A program made the position numbers and the translations under genes. From Siphonobacter sp. SORGH_AS_0500 (lineage in GTDB: Bacteria; Bacteroidota; Bacteroidia; Cytophagales; Spirosomataceae), in assembly GCF_002838835.1 (NCBI RefSeq), contig NZ_NHPP01000012.1, positions 1-64,000 of the forward strand: DNA of 64,000 bases. The letters are read 5' to 3'. Positions 15,214-22,838 of this stretch are shown here, piece after piece. The notes beneath the pieces were generated by a model. That model saw nothing but the letters and a program-made list of their open reading frames with translations, was not told the origin of the DNA and did no database searches. How positions within the stretch are numbered: position 1 is the first letter of the stretch; every line of letters begins with the position of its first letter.

Positions 15214-15813
15214 TCAGGGCATTCCGAAAGAGACTCCGGCGTTAAAAAACCAGTATTGATTGGGCGTTTGCCATCTGAACTTTACGGTTTGATCGGTTAC
15301 ACTACCGTTTGTACTTCCAAATAAAAACTGATAACTACCTTCAGCAAATAGAGATAACTTATTGACTTTGAATGAAATACCAAGCTTCGGAGCAGTGCCT
15401 AGTTTAGTATAGGTAGCTCTGTAAGAGCCATTGCCTTCTACATCCGTTTTGAGGGAATGGAAATAAGCTCCCGCTTCGAGACCCATGTAAGGACGAACGG
15501 GCCCCTTAGCTAAGTACAAATCAGCAGTAGTAGTAATAGGAATAAGCGACCCCGTATTTGTAATAATCGAAGATGAGGATTGTTTATGCTTGTAACCAAG
15601 AGCCGTATATTTTGCCGCAATTCCCACGGCAAAATACGAAGTGATAAACAGCTTGGCCCCAGCCCCAAAACCGGGTTTAAGTGGAGCATAGGGGTAATTG
15701 GCTACTGCTGCCGTACCATGTAAGGTATAGGCAATTTGGGCATTAGCGAGCTGAGCAGAGAGGATGAACAGAACAAATAGCAGAAGGCGGGGTACTAATG
15801 CAGTACTTTTCAT
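15214..15813 (-). CDS. Outer-membrane beta-barrel protein, paralogue 2
   Basis: 199 residues from ATG 15813 (MKSTALVPRLLLFVLF); a longer frame reaching 15846 would spoil the signal peptide. The signal ends near AQLANAQ. The barrel blocks YTLHGTAAVANY, VGIAAKYTALGY, RPYMGLEAGAYF and FAEGSYQFLFGSTNGS align with both neighbours, as does the final strand NAGVSFGMP. It is more diverged than paralogues 1 and 3. Each copy has its own gap and terminator, so the three are likely independent transcripts. Confidence 0.83.
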   Translation of the reverse strand: MKSTALVPRLLLFVLFILSAQLANAQIAYTLHGTAAVANYPYAPLKPGFGAGAKLFITSYFAVGIAAKYTALGYKHKQSSSSIITNTGSLIPITTTADLYLAKGPVRPYMGLEAGAYFHSLKTDVEGNGSYRATYTKLGTAPKLGISFKVNKLSLFAEGSYQFLFGSTNGSVTDQTVKFRWQTPNQYWFFNAGVSFGMP

Positions 15814-15903
15814 GTATAATCGGATCAGTGAATGAAAAAATAGCAAGCCTGAGTTTCAAGAACTGTAACGGCTTATTAGATCAAGAATATACACGAATGT
15901 AAA

Positions 15904-15946
15904 ATAAAAAAAGTACTAATTATGTGAATATAATTAGTACTTTTTC
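15904..15946 (-). terminator. Strong terminator after barrel paralogue 3
   Basis: AAAAAGTACTAATTA and TAATTAGTACTTTTT form a 14- to 15-base-pair stem around a short loop, with A- and T-tracts that make it work in either direction. Confidence 0.8.
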
Positions 15947-16011
15947 AATAAAAAGAGGCTATTTATCTACACAATGTAGGCTAACTTCCTGTTTAATCTA
16001 CGTAACGTAGA

Positions 16012-16620
16012 TTAATTGGAATTGGGGAATCCGAAGGTAATGCCAGCATTAAGCGACCAAAGGTTCTGAGGTCTTTTGAAGCTTATGTTACTGCTTGAAG
16101 TAATATCGGGGCTACCGTCTTTGTTTGAAAAGATGAAGTGATAATTCCCTTCGGCAAAGACTCCCAAGTTTCCGATAGCAATGGCTAAGCCAACTTTGGG
16201 AGCTGCCCCAAATCGGGTAGTTTTAGATTCGTATAGGCTATTAGTACCCTGGCGTAAATCATAACGTTGGATATACGCTCCAGCTTCTCCACCAATATAG
16301 GGCCGAATAAAACCGGAAGTCAGGTAATAGTCAGCAGTAGCCGTTACTGGAATCAGCGAACCGATGGCCTGTAAACCTATGCTGTTATTAGCTTCGTAAG
16401 AAAGGCTGATGTACTTGGCAGCCGCTCCAATAGCAAATTGTTTGCCGAGAAATAATTTCAGATTGGCACCTGCCCCACCACGGGTATTGGCATCATCCAG
16501 CGTTGGAGCTGCCAGGGTGCCGTGAAGACTAAAAGCTACCTGGGCTTCTGCGGCGGGAATCAGGAGCATTACCAATGCACCCATACTGAAGAAACGACGG
16601 AGGTTTTTAGGATAAATCAT
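16012..16620 (-). CDS. Outer-membrane beta-barrel protein, paralogue 3
   Basis: 202 residues from ATG 16620 (MIYPKNLRRFFSMGALVML); the signal peptide ends near PAAEAQ. The barrel repeats the FSLHGTLAAPTLD, IGAAAKYISLSYE, RPYIGGEAGAYI and FAEGNYHFIFSNKDGS blocks of paralogues 1 and 2 and ends NAGITFGFPNSN. It is closest to paralogue 1. The upstream region contains an ACACATAG ... CTATGTGT inverted repeat around 16674-16714 that could be an operator. Confidence 0.85.
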   Translation of the reverse strand: MIYPKNLRRFFSMGALVMLLIPAAEAQVAFSLHGTLAAPTLDDANTRGGAGANLKLFLGKQFAIGAAAKYISLSYEANNSIGLQAIGSLIPVTATADYYLTSGFIRPYIGGEAGAYIQRYDLRQGTNSLYESKTTRFGAAPKVGLAIAIGNLGVFAEGNYHFIFSNKDGSPDITSSSNISFKRPQNLWSLNAGITFGFPNSN

Positions 16621-16761
16621 TGATTTGTTGAATAAGGTTGAAACCTGGAAGAGTAAAAGACTGTAATCGCCGGAACACATAGAACTAGTTACAAGCGGCT
16701 TAGTCGCTATGTGTCAAGTAGATAACGGTGAAAAATAGGTAATGTTTTAGGCGTTAACAAG

Positions 16762-16796
16762 AAAAGTGATCGGCGAAATATTCACCGATCACTTTG
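16762..16796 (-). terminator. Terminator after the Arg/Asp-rich secreted protein
   Basis: AAAGTGATCGG(C)G and C(A)CCGATCACTTT form a stem of about 12 base pairs around AAATATT, 70 bases downstream of the stop at 16868. Confidence 0.7.
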
Positions 16797-16867
16797 ATAA
16801 CCTGTCAAACCAATTACTACGGTATTCTATTAATAGGAAAGCAATGGAGAGAAATGAAAGTCCATAA

Positions 16868-17278
16868 TTACCAGCGGTCATAACCACGTTGTCCGTCGCG
16901 TTTTTCCCAGGTAATGGCCCGGTCAATGCGATCCTGTAAGTCATTAATGATCAAACGTTCGCGGGGGGAAGAGTACCCATTGGCATGAGCAGACCAGATG
17001 GCACGATCTGCATCAGCCTGCATGCGTTTCAGGTTACGCACTTCACGACGACTCAACTGACCGGAACGGATTCCCTGCTCAATTCTTCTATTTTGTTGTT
17101 GCTGACGAAACTCAGGATTAAAACGGCCCCGGCTTTCGGAGCGACGATCTTCGTACCGGTCCCGACGATCATACCGGTCATCATACCGACCGTAAGACTG
17201 AGCCTGAGCAGCGGCAACAGAACCAATCACAAGGGTAGCAGCGAAAAAGAAAGCTTTGTTTAACAAGGAGGTTTTCAT
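16868..17278 (-). CDS. Secreted Arg/Asp/Tyr-rich small protein
   Basis: 136 residues from ATG 17278 (MKTSLLNKAFFFAATLVIG). A signal peptide ends near AAAQAQS. A low-complexity stretch rich in R, D, Y and E (about 28-60) is followed by a helical region with RRIEQGIRSGQLSRREVRNL and later SPRERLIINDLQDRID. Similar helical repeats occur in small periplasmic Bacteroidota proteins of unknown role. An upstream in-frame start would add 20 residues before the signal peptide and is unlikely. Confidence 0.75.
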   Translation of the reverse strand: MKTSLLNKAFFFAATLVIGSVAAAQAQSYGRYDDRYDRRDRYEDRRSESRGRFNPEFRQQQQNRRIEQGIRSGQLSRREVRNLKRMQADADRAIWSAHANGYSSPRERLIINDLQDRIDRAITWEKRDGQRGYDRW

Positions 17279-17433
17279 GGCGTTTTTGTTTATAGTATCA
17301 ATGATTTTTTCATTTTCGAGACTATGAAAAGAAACCATCAGCCACGTTTAAAGCCTTAACTTTCTTTAACAGGTTTGGCGTTTATAGTTTAGTGTGGAGA
17401 GTTTTGCGTTCGGAGTTAATGAATAGCTTAAAA

Positions 17434-17482
17434 TAAAAAAGCGAGTCTGAGTATCAAATAGATACCCAGACTCGCTTTTTTA
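17434..17482 (-). terminator. Terminator after the DEAD-box helicase gene
   Basis: AAAAAAGCGAGTCTG and CAGACTCGCTTTTTT pair as a stem of about 15 base pairs around AGTATCAAATAGATACC, itself partly complementary. It lies 66 bases past the helicase stop. Confidence 0.85.
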
Positions 17483-17547
17483 TATAGGCAGGTTTAATGT
17501 AAAGGATAAAAAAACTCAGAACCCCTAACACACAACCCTAAACCCTA

Positions 17548-19290
17548 TTATCCTTTCGCTACTTCAACGTTTACGCGTTTGCCTTTGATGGTGTTGCCAT
17601 CCAGAGCACTCAGAACCGTTTGGTGGTGTTCTTTCGGAACGTCCACGAATGAATAGCTGTCAAATAAATCAATTTGACCAATCACTTTACCAGGCAGACC
17701 GGTTTCGCCAGTGATGGCTCCAACGATGTGGCTAGGCGTGATTTTGAAGTTCTTACCGATGTTGATAAACAGACGAACCATACCGGCATCTGCACCCCGA
17801 CGGAAAGGCTTACCTTCCCGATCAACCCGCTCACGCGTGTTACCGTTACGTTCGGCAGTGTTACCACGACGATCACCGAAGCGATCGTTGCTGCGACGTT
17901 CGCCAAAACGGCTGCCATTGCGATCACCACCGCGAGAATCACGACCTTCGAATTTATTATTCCGAGGTTGTTCTTCCAGGTTATCTTCCGTTGTTTTTAC
18001 ACCACCCAGATTTAACTGAGCCAAAGCCGATACGATTGCCGCAGGCTCATGTCCAGCTTCTTCGAGGGTGCTTAATACGTCAGCGTAAAACTCAGAAGTA
18101 CCTTCTTCAATCGTCTGCTGTACGCGTTCGATAAAGCGGTTTTTCTTGATTGCAAATACATCAGCAAAAGTGGGTAATTTACCACGGATGATTTCTACTT
18201 TCGTATAGTTCTGAATGTCGCGGATGCGGTATTTTTCTGAGCCTGAAGCCAGCGTAAAGGCTTTTCCAGACTTACCCGCACGGCCCGTACGACCAATCCG
18301 GTGTACGTAATACTCAGAATCCATAGGAACGTCGTAGTTGAATACGGCTTCCACACTGTCTACGTCAATACCACGGGCAGCTACGTCCGTTGCTACCAGG
18401 ATTTGAGTCGTACCGGCACGGAACTTGCTCATCACCTGAGTACGGGCAGCCTGACGCATATCGCCGTGCAGACCTTCAGCGGCATAACCCCGCATCTGGA
18501 ATTGCTCAACGATTTCGTCTACCCGTGCTTTCTGATTACTAAACACCAGCATCAATTTGATTTGGTGGAAATCAATCAGACGGCACATTGCTTCGAATTT
18601 TGCATCTGGACGAACGGCATACCAACTCTGCTCAATGTTAACATTGGTTACTTCGTTCTTCGTTACTTTTACCAGTTGGGGATTCTTCTGGTAACGTTTC
18701 GTTAAGTCCATGATAGGCTTAGGCATCGTAGCCGAGAAGAACACCGTTTGACGATCTTCAGGACAGTCAGCTAATACCGTTTCAATATCTTCCCGGAAGC
18801 CCATATCCAGCATTTCATCCGCTTCATCTAATACGATGTAACGAATATTATCCAGACGGAGTGTTCCGCGATCAATATGGTCCATTACCCGGCCCGGCGT
18901 ACCTACCACAATCTGGCAGCCTTTACGCAGGTCACGGTTCTGGCGTTCGTAACTGTCACCACCATAAATAGCAGTGATCCATACCCCTTTTTTGAATTTA
19001 GCAAGTCGACGAAGCTCTTCAGATACCTGCACCGCTAATTCGCGGGTGGGGCAAAGAATAAGCGACTGAATCACTTTTTCGTTAGGGTCAATAATGTCAA
19101 TTAAGGGAATACCAAAGGCGGCAGTTTTACCAGTACCCGTTTGAGCCTGGCCAATAACGTCACGACCTTCAAGTAAGTGAGGAATAGATTCTGCCTGGAT
19201 AGGCGAAGGTGCCACGAAACCCATTTCCGCGACGGCTTGCTTAACCTCGTCGGAAAGACCCAGGTCAGCAAATAAAATTTGATTCTCCAT
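17548..19290 (-). CDS. deaD: DEAD-box ATP-dependent RNA helicase (DeaD/CsdA type)
   Basis: 580 residues. The Q motif region (FVAPSPIQ, 25-32), Walker A AQTGTGKT (49-56), PTRELA, DEAD (in VLDEADEML), SAT and the HRIGRTGRAGK motif are all present in order. A glycine/arginine/asparagine-rich linker (about 440-500) leads to a C-terminal DbpA-type RNA-binding domain (about 505-580). The protein unwinds RNA duplexes, and close relatives act in ribosome assembly and cold adaptation. It is a single gene with its own terminator; the upstream gap contains a palindromic repeat. Confidence 0.95.
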   Translation of the reverse strand: MENQILFADLGLSDEVKQAVAEMGFVAPSPIQAESIPHLLEGRDVIGQAQTGTGKTAAFGIPLIDIIDPNEKVIQSLILCPTRELAVQVSEELRRLAKFKKGVWITAIYGGDSYERQNRDLRKGCQIVVGTPGRVMDHIDRGTLRLDNIRYIVLDEADEMLDMGFREDIETVLADCPEDRQTVFFSATMPKPIMDLTKRYQKNPQLVKVTKNEVTNVNIEQSWYAVRPDAKFEAMCRLIDFHQIKLMLVFSNQKARVDEIVEQFQMRGYAAEGLHGDMRQAARTQVMSKFRAGTTQILVATDVAARGIDVDSVEAVFNYDVPMDSEYYVHRIGRTGRAGKSGKAFTLASGSEKYRIRDIQNYTKVEIIRGKLPTFADVFAIKKNRFIERVQQTIEEGTSEFYADVLSTLEEAGHEPAAIVSALAQLNLGGVKTTEDNLEEQPRNNKFEGRDSRGGDRNGSRFGERRSNDRFGDRRGNTAERNGNTRERVDREGKPFRRGADAGMVRLFINIGKNFKITPSHIVGAITGETGLPGKVIGQIDLFDSYSFVDVPKEHHQTVLSALDGNTIKGKRVNVEVAKG

Positions 19291-19744
19291 GAATTAGTAA
19301 TACCACAAGAGTTCCTTGTGCTCCGGTCATCCACAGGCGGCTGCCTGTAACCAAAGACGTCACAAACAGGAAGTTTGTGGTACAATCGGTTTTAAAATGA
19401 TGTAAAATAAACCACAACGATGCCTACACATCCGTCGGGCTTCTGATGACCAAAGTGTGAGCTACAAAGGAGGGTTCGGCACGCGAACCTAATCAGAGCA
19501 AGGCAGACGGGAGGCCTTTTTAGTCAGCAGAACTATGTATATCTTCCACTGCTATAAATACAAATGCAAAATACGGTGAAAGAGTTCGCTTCTGCAACTA
19601 AATTGTACTATGTGGTGGAAAAATCCAGTATAATCAATGAAATGTATCATTGTTTGTAAATTTTCCTGGAATCTGTTCATCAAATGAGCCGATAACCGTT
19701 CAAAGTCACTGATTCTTATTCAAATTTGCAGCAAAATCGTTTAC
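19291..19744. repeat. Gene-free gap with a TACCACAA nested palindrome
   Basis: At 19301-19383 outer arms TACCACAA and TTGTGGTA enclose smaller inverted pairs (CACAAGAGTTCCTTGTG, ACAGGCGGCTGCCTGT, CACAAACAGGAAGTTTGTG). The unit is about 83 bases and is positioned just upstream of the helicase start codon. Between 19384 and 19740 I see no gene; CAAATTTG at 19721-19728 is a possible -7 element for hisB. Confidence 0.75.
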
Positions 19745-20878
19745 ATGAAAAAAGCCTTATTCATAGATCGGGACGGAACGATTATCGTAGAGCCGCAAAC
19801 CGATTTTCAGATTGATTCCCTCGAAAAACTGGAATTTCTGCCCAAAGCCATTTCTGCCCTTCGGAAAATTGCCGAAGAAACAGACTATGAACTCGTCATG
19901 GTTACCAATCAGGATGGCCTCGGCACGGATTCGTTTCCTGAAGATACCTTCTGGCCAGCTCAGAATAAAATGTTGAAAACGCTGGAAAAGGAAGGAGTGA
20001 AGTTCTCCGCCATACACATTGACCGTTCATTCCCGGAGCAAAATTTACCTACCCGCAAACCCGGAACGGGCCTCCTGACGCAGTATCTGGACGGCAGTTA
20101 TGATCTGGCGAATAGTTACGTGATTGGTGATCGTCTGACGGATGTGCGGCTGGCTTTAAATCTGGAGGCAAAAGCGATTCTGGTGGAGCCCGATTATAAG
20201 GAATCCGAACGTAGCTTATTAACCCCCGAGCTGGAAGCCGTAGTGGCTTTGGCTACACCTGATTGGGATGAAATTTACCGGAAAGTAAGACTCGAAGACC
20301 GAATCGGACGGGTTCAACGCGATACGAAGGAAACGCAGATTTTTGTTGAACTTAACCTGGATGGAACGGGTAAAGCCAACATTGAGACGGGTCTTGGATT
20401 CTTCGATCACATGCTGGATCAGTTAGCTAAACACGGTGGACTGGATCTGACCATTAAAGTCAAGGGCGATCTGCACATTGACGAACACCATACCATTGAG
20501 GATACCGCTTTAGCTCTCGGTGAAGCCTTCCGCAAAGCCCTGGGTGACAAACGCGGCATTGCCCGTTACGGATTTTTATTACCCATGGATGAGGCTCTTG
20601 CTCAGGTAGCCATTGACTTTTCCGGTCGCCCCTGGCTGATTTGGGAGGCGGATTTCCGCCGGGAGAAAATTGGGGATATGCCAACGGAGTTATTCCACCA
20701 TTTCTTCAAATCCTTTACCGATACTTCGCTTACGAACCTGAATATTAAGGTAGAAGGGGATAACGAGCATCATAAAATTGAAGCCATCTTTAAGGCCTGG
20801 GCAAAAGCCATTAAAATGGCCGTTCGCCGGGAAGTAAAAGAGCTCAATAATCTGCCCAGTACAAAAGGTGTGCTGTAA
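19745..20878 (+). CDS. hisB: Bifunctional histidinol-phosphatase / imidazoleglycerol-phosphate dehydratase
   Basis: 377 residues. The N-terminal HAD phosphatase (1 to about 165) has DRDGTI at 8-13 and the [10 protein letters not shown] motif. The C-terminal dehydratase (about 185-377) has the metal-binding [11 protein letters not shown] and [14 protein letters not shown] motifs and a second [12 protein letters not shown]. The protein catalyses two steps of histidine biosynthesis. Other his genes are not in the window. It is followed by a 37-residue membrane peptide gene on the same strand with its own promoter-like sequence. Confidence 0.97.
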   Translation: MKKALFIDRDGTIIVEPQTDFQIDSLEKLEFLPKAISALRKIAEETDYELVMVTNQDGLGTDSFPEDTFWPAQNKMLKTLEKEGVKFSAIHIDRSFPEQNLPTRKPGTGLLTQYLDGSYDLANSYVIGDRLTDVRLALNLEAKAILVEPDYKESERSLLTPELEAVVALATPDWDEIYRKVRLEDRIGRVQRDTKETQIFVELNLDGTGKANIETGLGFFDHMLDQLAKHGGLDLTIKVKGDLHIDEHHTIEDTALALGEAFRKALGDKRGIARYGFLLPMDEALAQVAIDFSGRPWLIWEADFRREKIGDMPTELFHHFFKSFTDTSLTNLNIKVEGDNEHHKIEAIFKAWAKAIKMAVRREVKELNNLPSTKGVL

Positions 20879-20890
20879 TTTGAAAAATGG

Positions 20891-20922
20891 TTTTAGAGTT
20901 TAAGCTTTGTGGCTTACTTTTG
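20891..20922 (+). promoter_or_regulatory. Promoter for the 37-residue peptide gene
   Basis: A -7 element TACTTTTG (20915-20922) matches the Bacteroidota TAnnTTTG consensus, with TTTT at 20891-20894 in the -33 position twenty bases upstream. The start codon is 38 bases downstream. Confidence 0.55.
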
Positions 20923-20959
20923 CACGTACCGAATTCTGAACACTGATCATTACACAGAT

Positions 20960-21073
20960 ATGTTACTGAATATTCCACTTCCTACTTATGTTCCTCTGGC
21001 ATTCTTCGTATTGCTGATGGTTTCTGCGTTCTACATTGGATCATTCCTGGAAAAACGCGAACCTAGAAAATAA
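20960..21073 (+). CDS. 37-residue single-helix membrane peptide
   Basis: The peptide reads MLLNIPLPTYVPLAFFVLL at its start, with one hydrophobic helix of about 19 residues (11-29), and ends with the charged tail EKREPRK. It has an ATG, a promoter-like sequence 38 bases upstream and a strong terminator 16 bases after its stop, so it looks like a genuine monocistronic microprotein gene. I do not recognise the family. Small membrane peptides of this shape often bind larger membrane complexes, but no partner is evident here. Confidence 0.65.
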   Translation: MLLNIPLPTYVPLAFFVLLMVSAFYIGSFLEKREPRK

Positions 21074-21088
21074 GATCTAAGAACAGAC

Positions 21089-21128
21089 AAAAAAGAGCGG
21101 TATCCTTTGGGAATGCCGCTCTTTTTTC
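21089..21128 (+). terminator. Terminator after the 37-residue peptide gene
   Basis: AAAAAAGAGCGG(T) and (A)TGCCGCTCTTTTTT pair around TATCCTTTGGGA, followed by a T-tract. Confidence 0.85.
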
Positions 21129-21201
21129 GTGAAATACTCATTAGTTTGAAAATTTCAGGTTTGCGTAAGTTTGATAAATAACCTGATTTGCCAGCATACA
21201 T

Positions 21202-21540
21202 ATGTATACATTATACGCCATTCCGAATTGTGATACCGTAAAAAAAGCCCGCGTATGGCTCGCCGATCAGGGCATTACGTACCAATTCCACGATTACAAA
21301 AAGCAGGGAGTTAGTCGGGAAATCATTGAACATTGGTTAACGCAAAAATCCTGGGAGGACTTGGTCAACAAAGCCGGAACGACCTGGAAGAAACTGGAAG
21401 AAAAACCAACGGACGAAGCTTCTGCGGTAGTCTTAATGCTGGAAAAACCGTCCGTCATTCGCCGCCCTTTGATTGAGTCCAATGGAAAGATAGTGGCTCT
21501 GGGCTTTAAGCCAGACGAATACGAAAAGACGTTTAAGTAA
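21202..21540 (+). CDS. ArsC/Spx-family thioredoxin-fold protein (YffB-like)
   Basis: 112 residues. The start MYTLYAIPNCDTVKKARVWL contains a single redox cysteine at position 10, and the C-terminal half has RRPLIESNGKIVALGF, both typical of the ArsC/Spx superfamily. The catalytic second cysteine needed for glutaredoxin-linked arsenate reduction is not obvious, so this is more like YffB/Spx than a true arsenate reductase. The role is uncertain (thiol chemistry or regulation). Confidence 0.88.
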   Translation: MYTLYAIPNCDTVKKARVWLADQGITYQFHDYKKQGVSREIIEHWLTQKSWEDLVNKAGTTWKKLEEKPTDEASAVVLMLEKPSVIRRPLIESNGKIVALGFKPDEYEKTFK

Positions 21541-21698
21541 TATAGATAACAAAAGTAGTTGATCGTTTCTAACGGCGGCCGCTGCGGTTATTCGATTGAT
21601 AGTCGACGTTTTACAATCGCATCTTTACAAGAATTTGACAAACATCGAGCCCACTGCATTTTCTGCTTCATGGAAATGCGAGTGCTCGATGTTTGTGA

Positions 21699-22697
21699 TT
21701 ACCAGTCCATTCGGGGTAAAGGAGAAACGGTTTGCGGGCAGAATTCACCTCGTACGGCTTTGTAATAACCAGCCATGCCGATCATGGCGGCGTTATCCGT
21801 GCAATATTCAAAATCAGGGATGTAGACATTCCAGCCGAGTTTATCGCCCGTTTCCTGAAGTTCTTTCCGTAAACCAGAATTAGCGGAAACACCACCAGCA
21901 ATGGCAATTTCCCGAATACCTGTTTCGCGGGCGGCTCGTTTGAGTTTGGTTAATAACGTTCGAACTAACGCCGCCTGCACCGAAGCACAGATATCCGCCA
22001 GATTTTCTTCAATGAAGTTAGGGTTCTGAGCCGTTTCTTTCTTTAAAAAGTATAAAATGGCCGTCTTGATTCCAGAGAAAGAATAACTTAATCCGGGCGT
22101 ATCCACAGCCGGAAAAGGAAACCGTTCGGGGTTACCTTCTTTAGCATATTTGTCAATCAAAGGGCCACCAGGGTAGGGAAGGTTCAGGAGTTTCGCCGTT
22201 TTGTCGAAGGCTTCGCCTACGGCATCGTCCTGCGTTTCTCCGATGACTTCCATGTCGAGGTAATCCCGGACGAGTACAATTTGCGTATGTCCGCCCGAAA
22301 CCGTTAAGCACAGAAAAGGAAAGGCGGGATGAGGCGTTTGCAGGAAATGAGCCAGCACGTGAGCCTGCATGTGGTGCACATCCACCAACGGGATATTCAG
22401 ACCCAAGGCCAGCGATTTAGCAAAGGAAGTTCCTACTAATAAAGCTCCCAATAAGCCCGGTCCGCGGGTAAAGGCAATCACGTTCAGGTCCTTTTTTGTA
22501 ACTTTGGCCTGTGCTAAGGCTTCCTGTACCACCGACACGATGTGTTGCTGGTGGGCTCGGGACGCTAATTCGGGCACTACGCCGCCGTATTGCTGATGAA
22601 TAAGCTGAGTTGCTACGATATTGGAACGAATCTGCCCGTCTACCAGCACCGCAGCGGAGCTTTCATCACAGGAAGATTCGATGGCAAGTAATACCAT
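21699..22697 (-). CDS. tsaD: TsaD, tRNA N6-threonylcarbamoyladenosine transferase
   Basis: 332 residues, the normal length of TsaD. SSCDES near the N terminus, the metal-binding H109-xxx-H113 in VDVHHMQAHVLAH, GGHTQIV and the GGVSANSGLR motif are all visible. It transfers threonylcarbamoyl to A37 of ANN-decoding tRNAs together with TsaB and TsaE; tsaE lies at 31384 in this window. A TACTTTTG -7 element on the minus strand lies 63 bases upstream of the start. The gene is divergent from the TamB-like giant gene. Confidence 0.97.
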   Translation of the reverse strand: MVLLAIESSCDESSAAVLVDGQIRSNIVATQLIHQQYGGVVPELASRAHQQHIVSVVQEALAQAKVTKKDLNVIAFTRGPGLLGALLVGTSFAKSLALGLNIPLVDVHHMQAHVLAHFLQTPHPAFPFLCLTVSGGHTQIVLVRDYLDMEVIGETQDDAVGEAFDKTAKLLNLPYPGGPLIDKYAKEGNPERFPFPAVDTPGLSYSFSGIKTAILYFLKKETAQNPNFIEENLADICASVQAALVRTLLTKLKRAARETGIREIAIAGGVSANSGLRKELQETGDKLGWNVYIPDFEYCTDNAAMIGMAGYYKAVRGEFCPQTVSPLPRMDW

Positions 22698-22759
22698 AAT
22701 CTGGGGAGTAACCGAAGGTTTCGGCCTGATTTTATTAATTTTAACTACTGAACTATCAA

Positions 22760-22767
22760 CAAAAGTA
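22760..22767 (-). promoter_or_regulatory. -7 element for tsaD
   Basis: TACTTTTG on the minus strand, matching TAnnTTTG. The predicted 5' untranslated region is about 57 bases. Confidence 0.5.
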
Positions 22768-22838
22768 CGCCTGAAACGTTCTAAAAACAGTTATTGATGG
22801 CAGGTTTACTGCTGTTTCATTGACTGTCTTTCTTTTCC

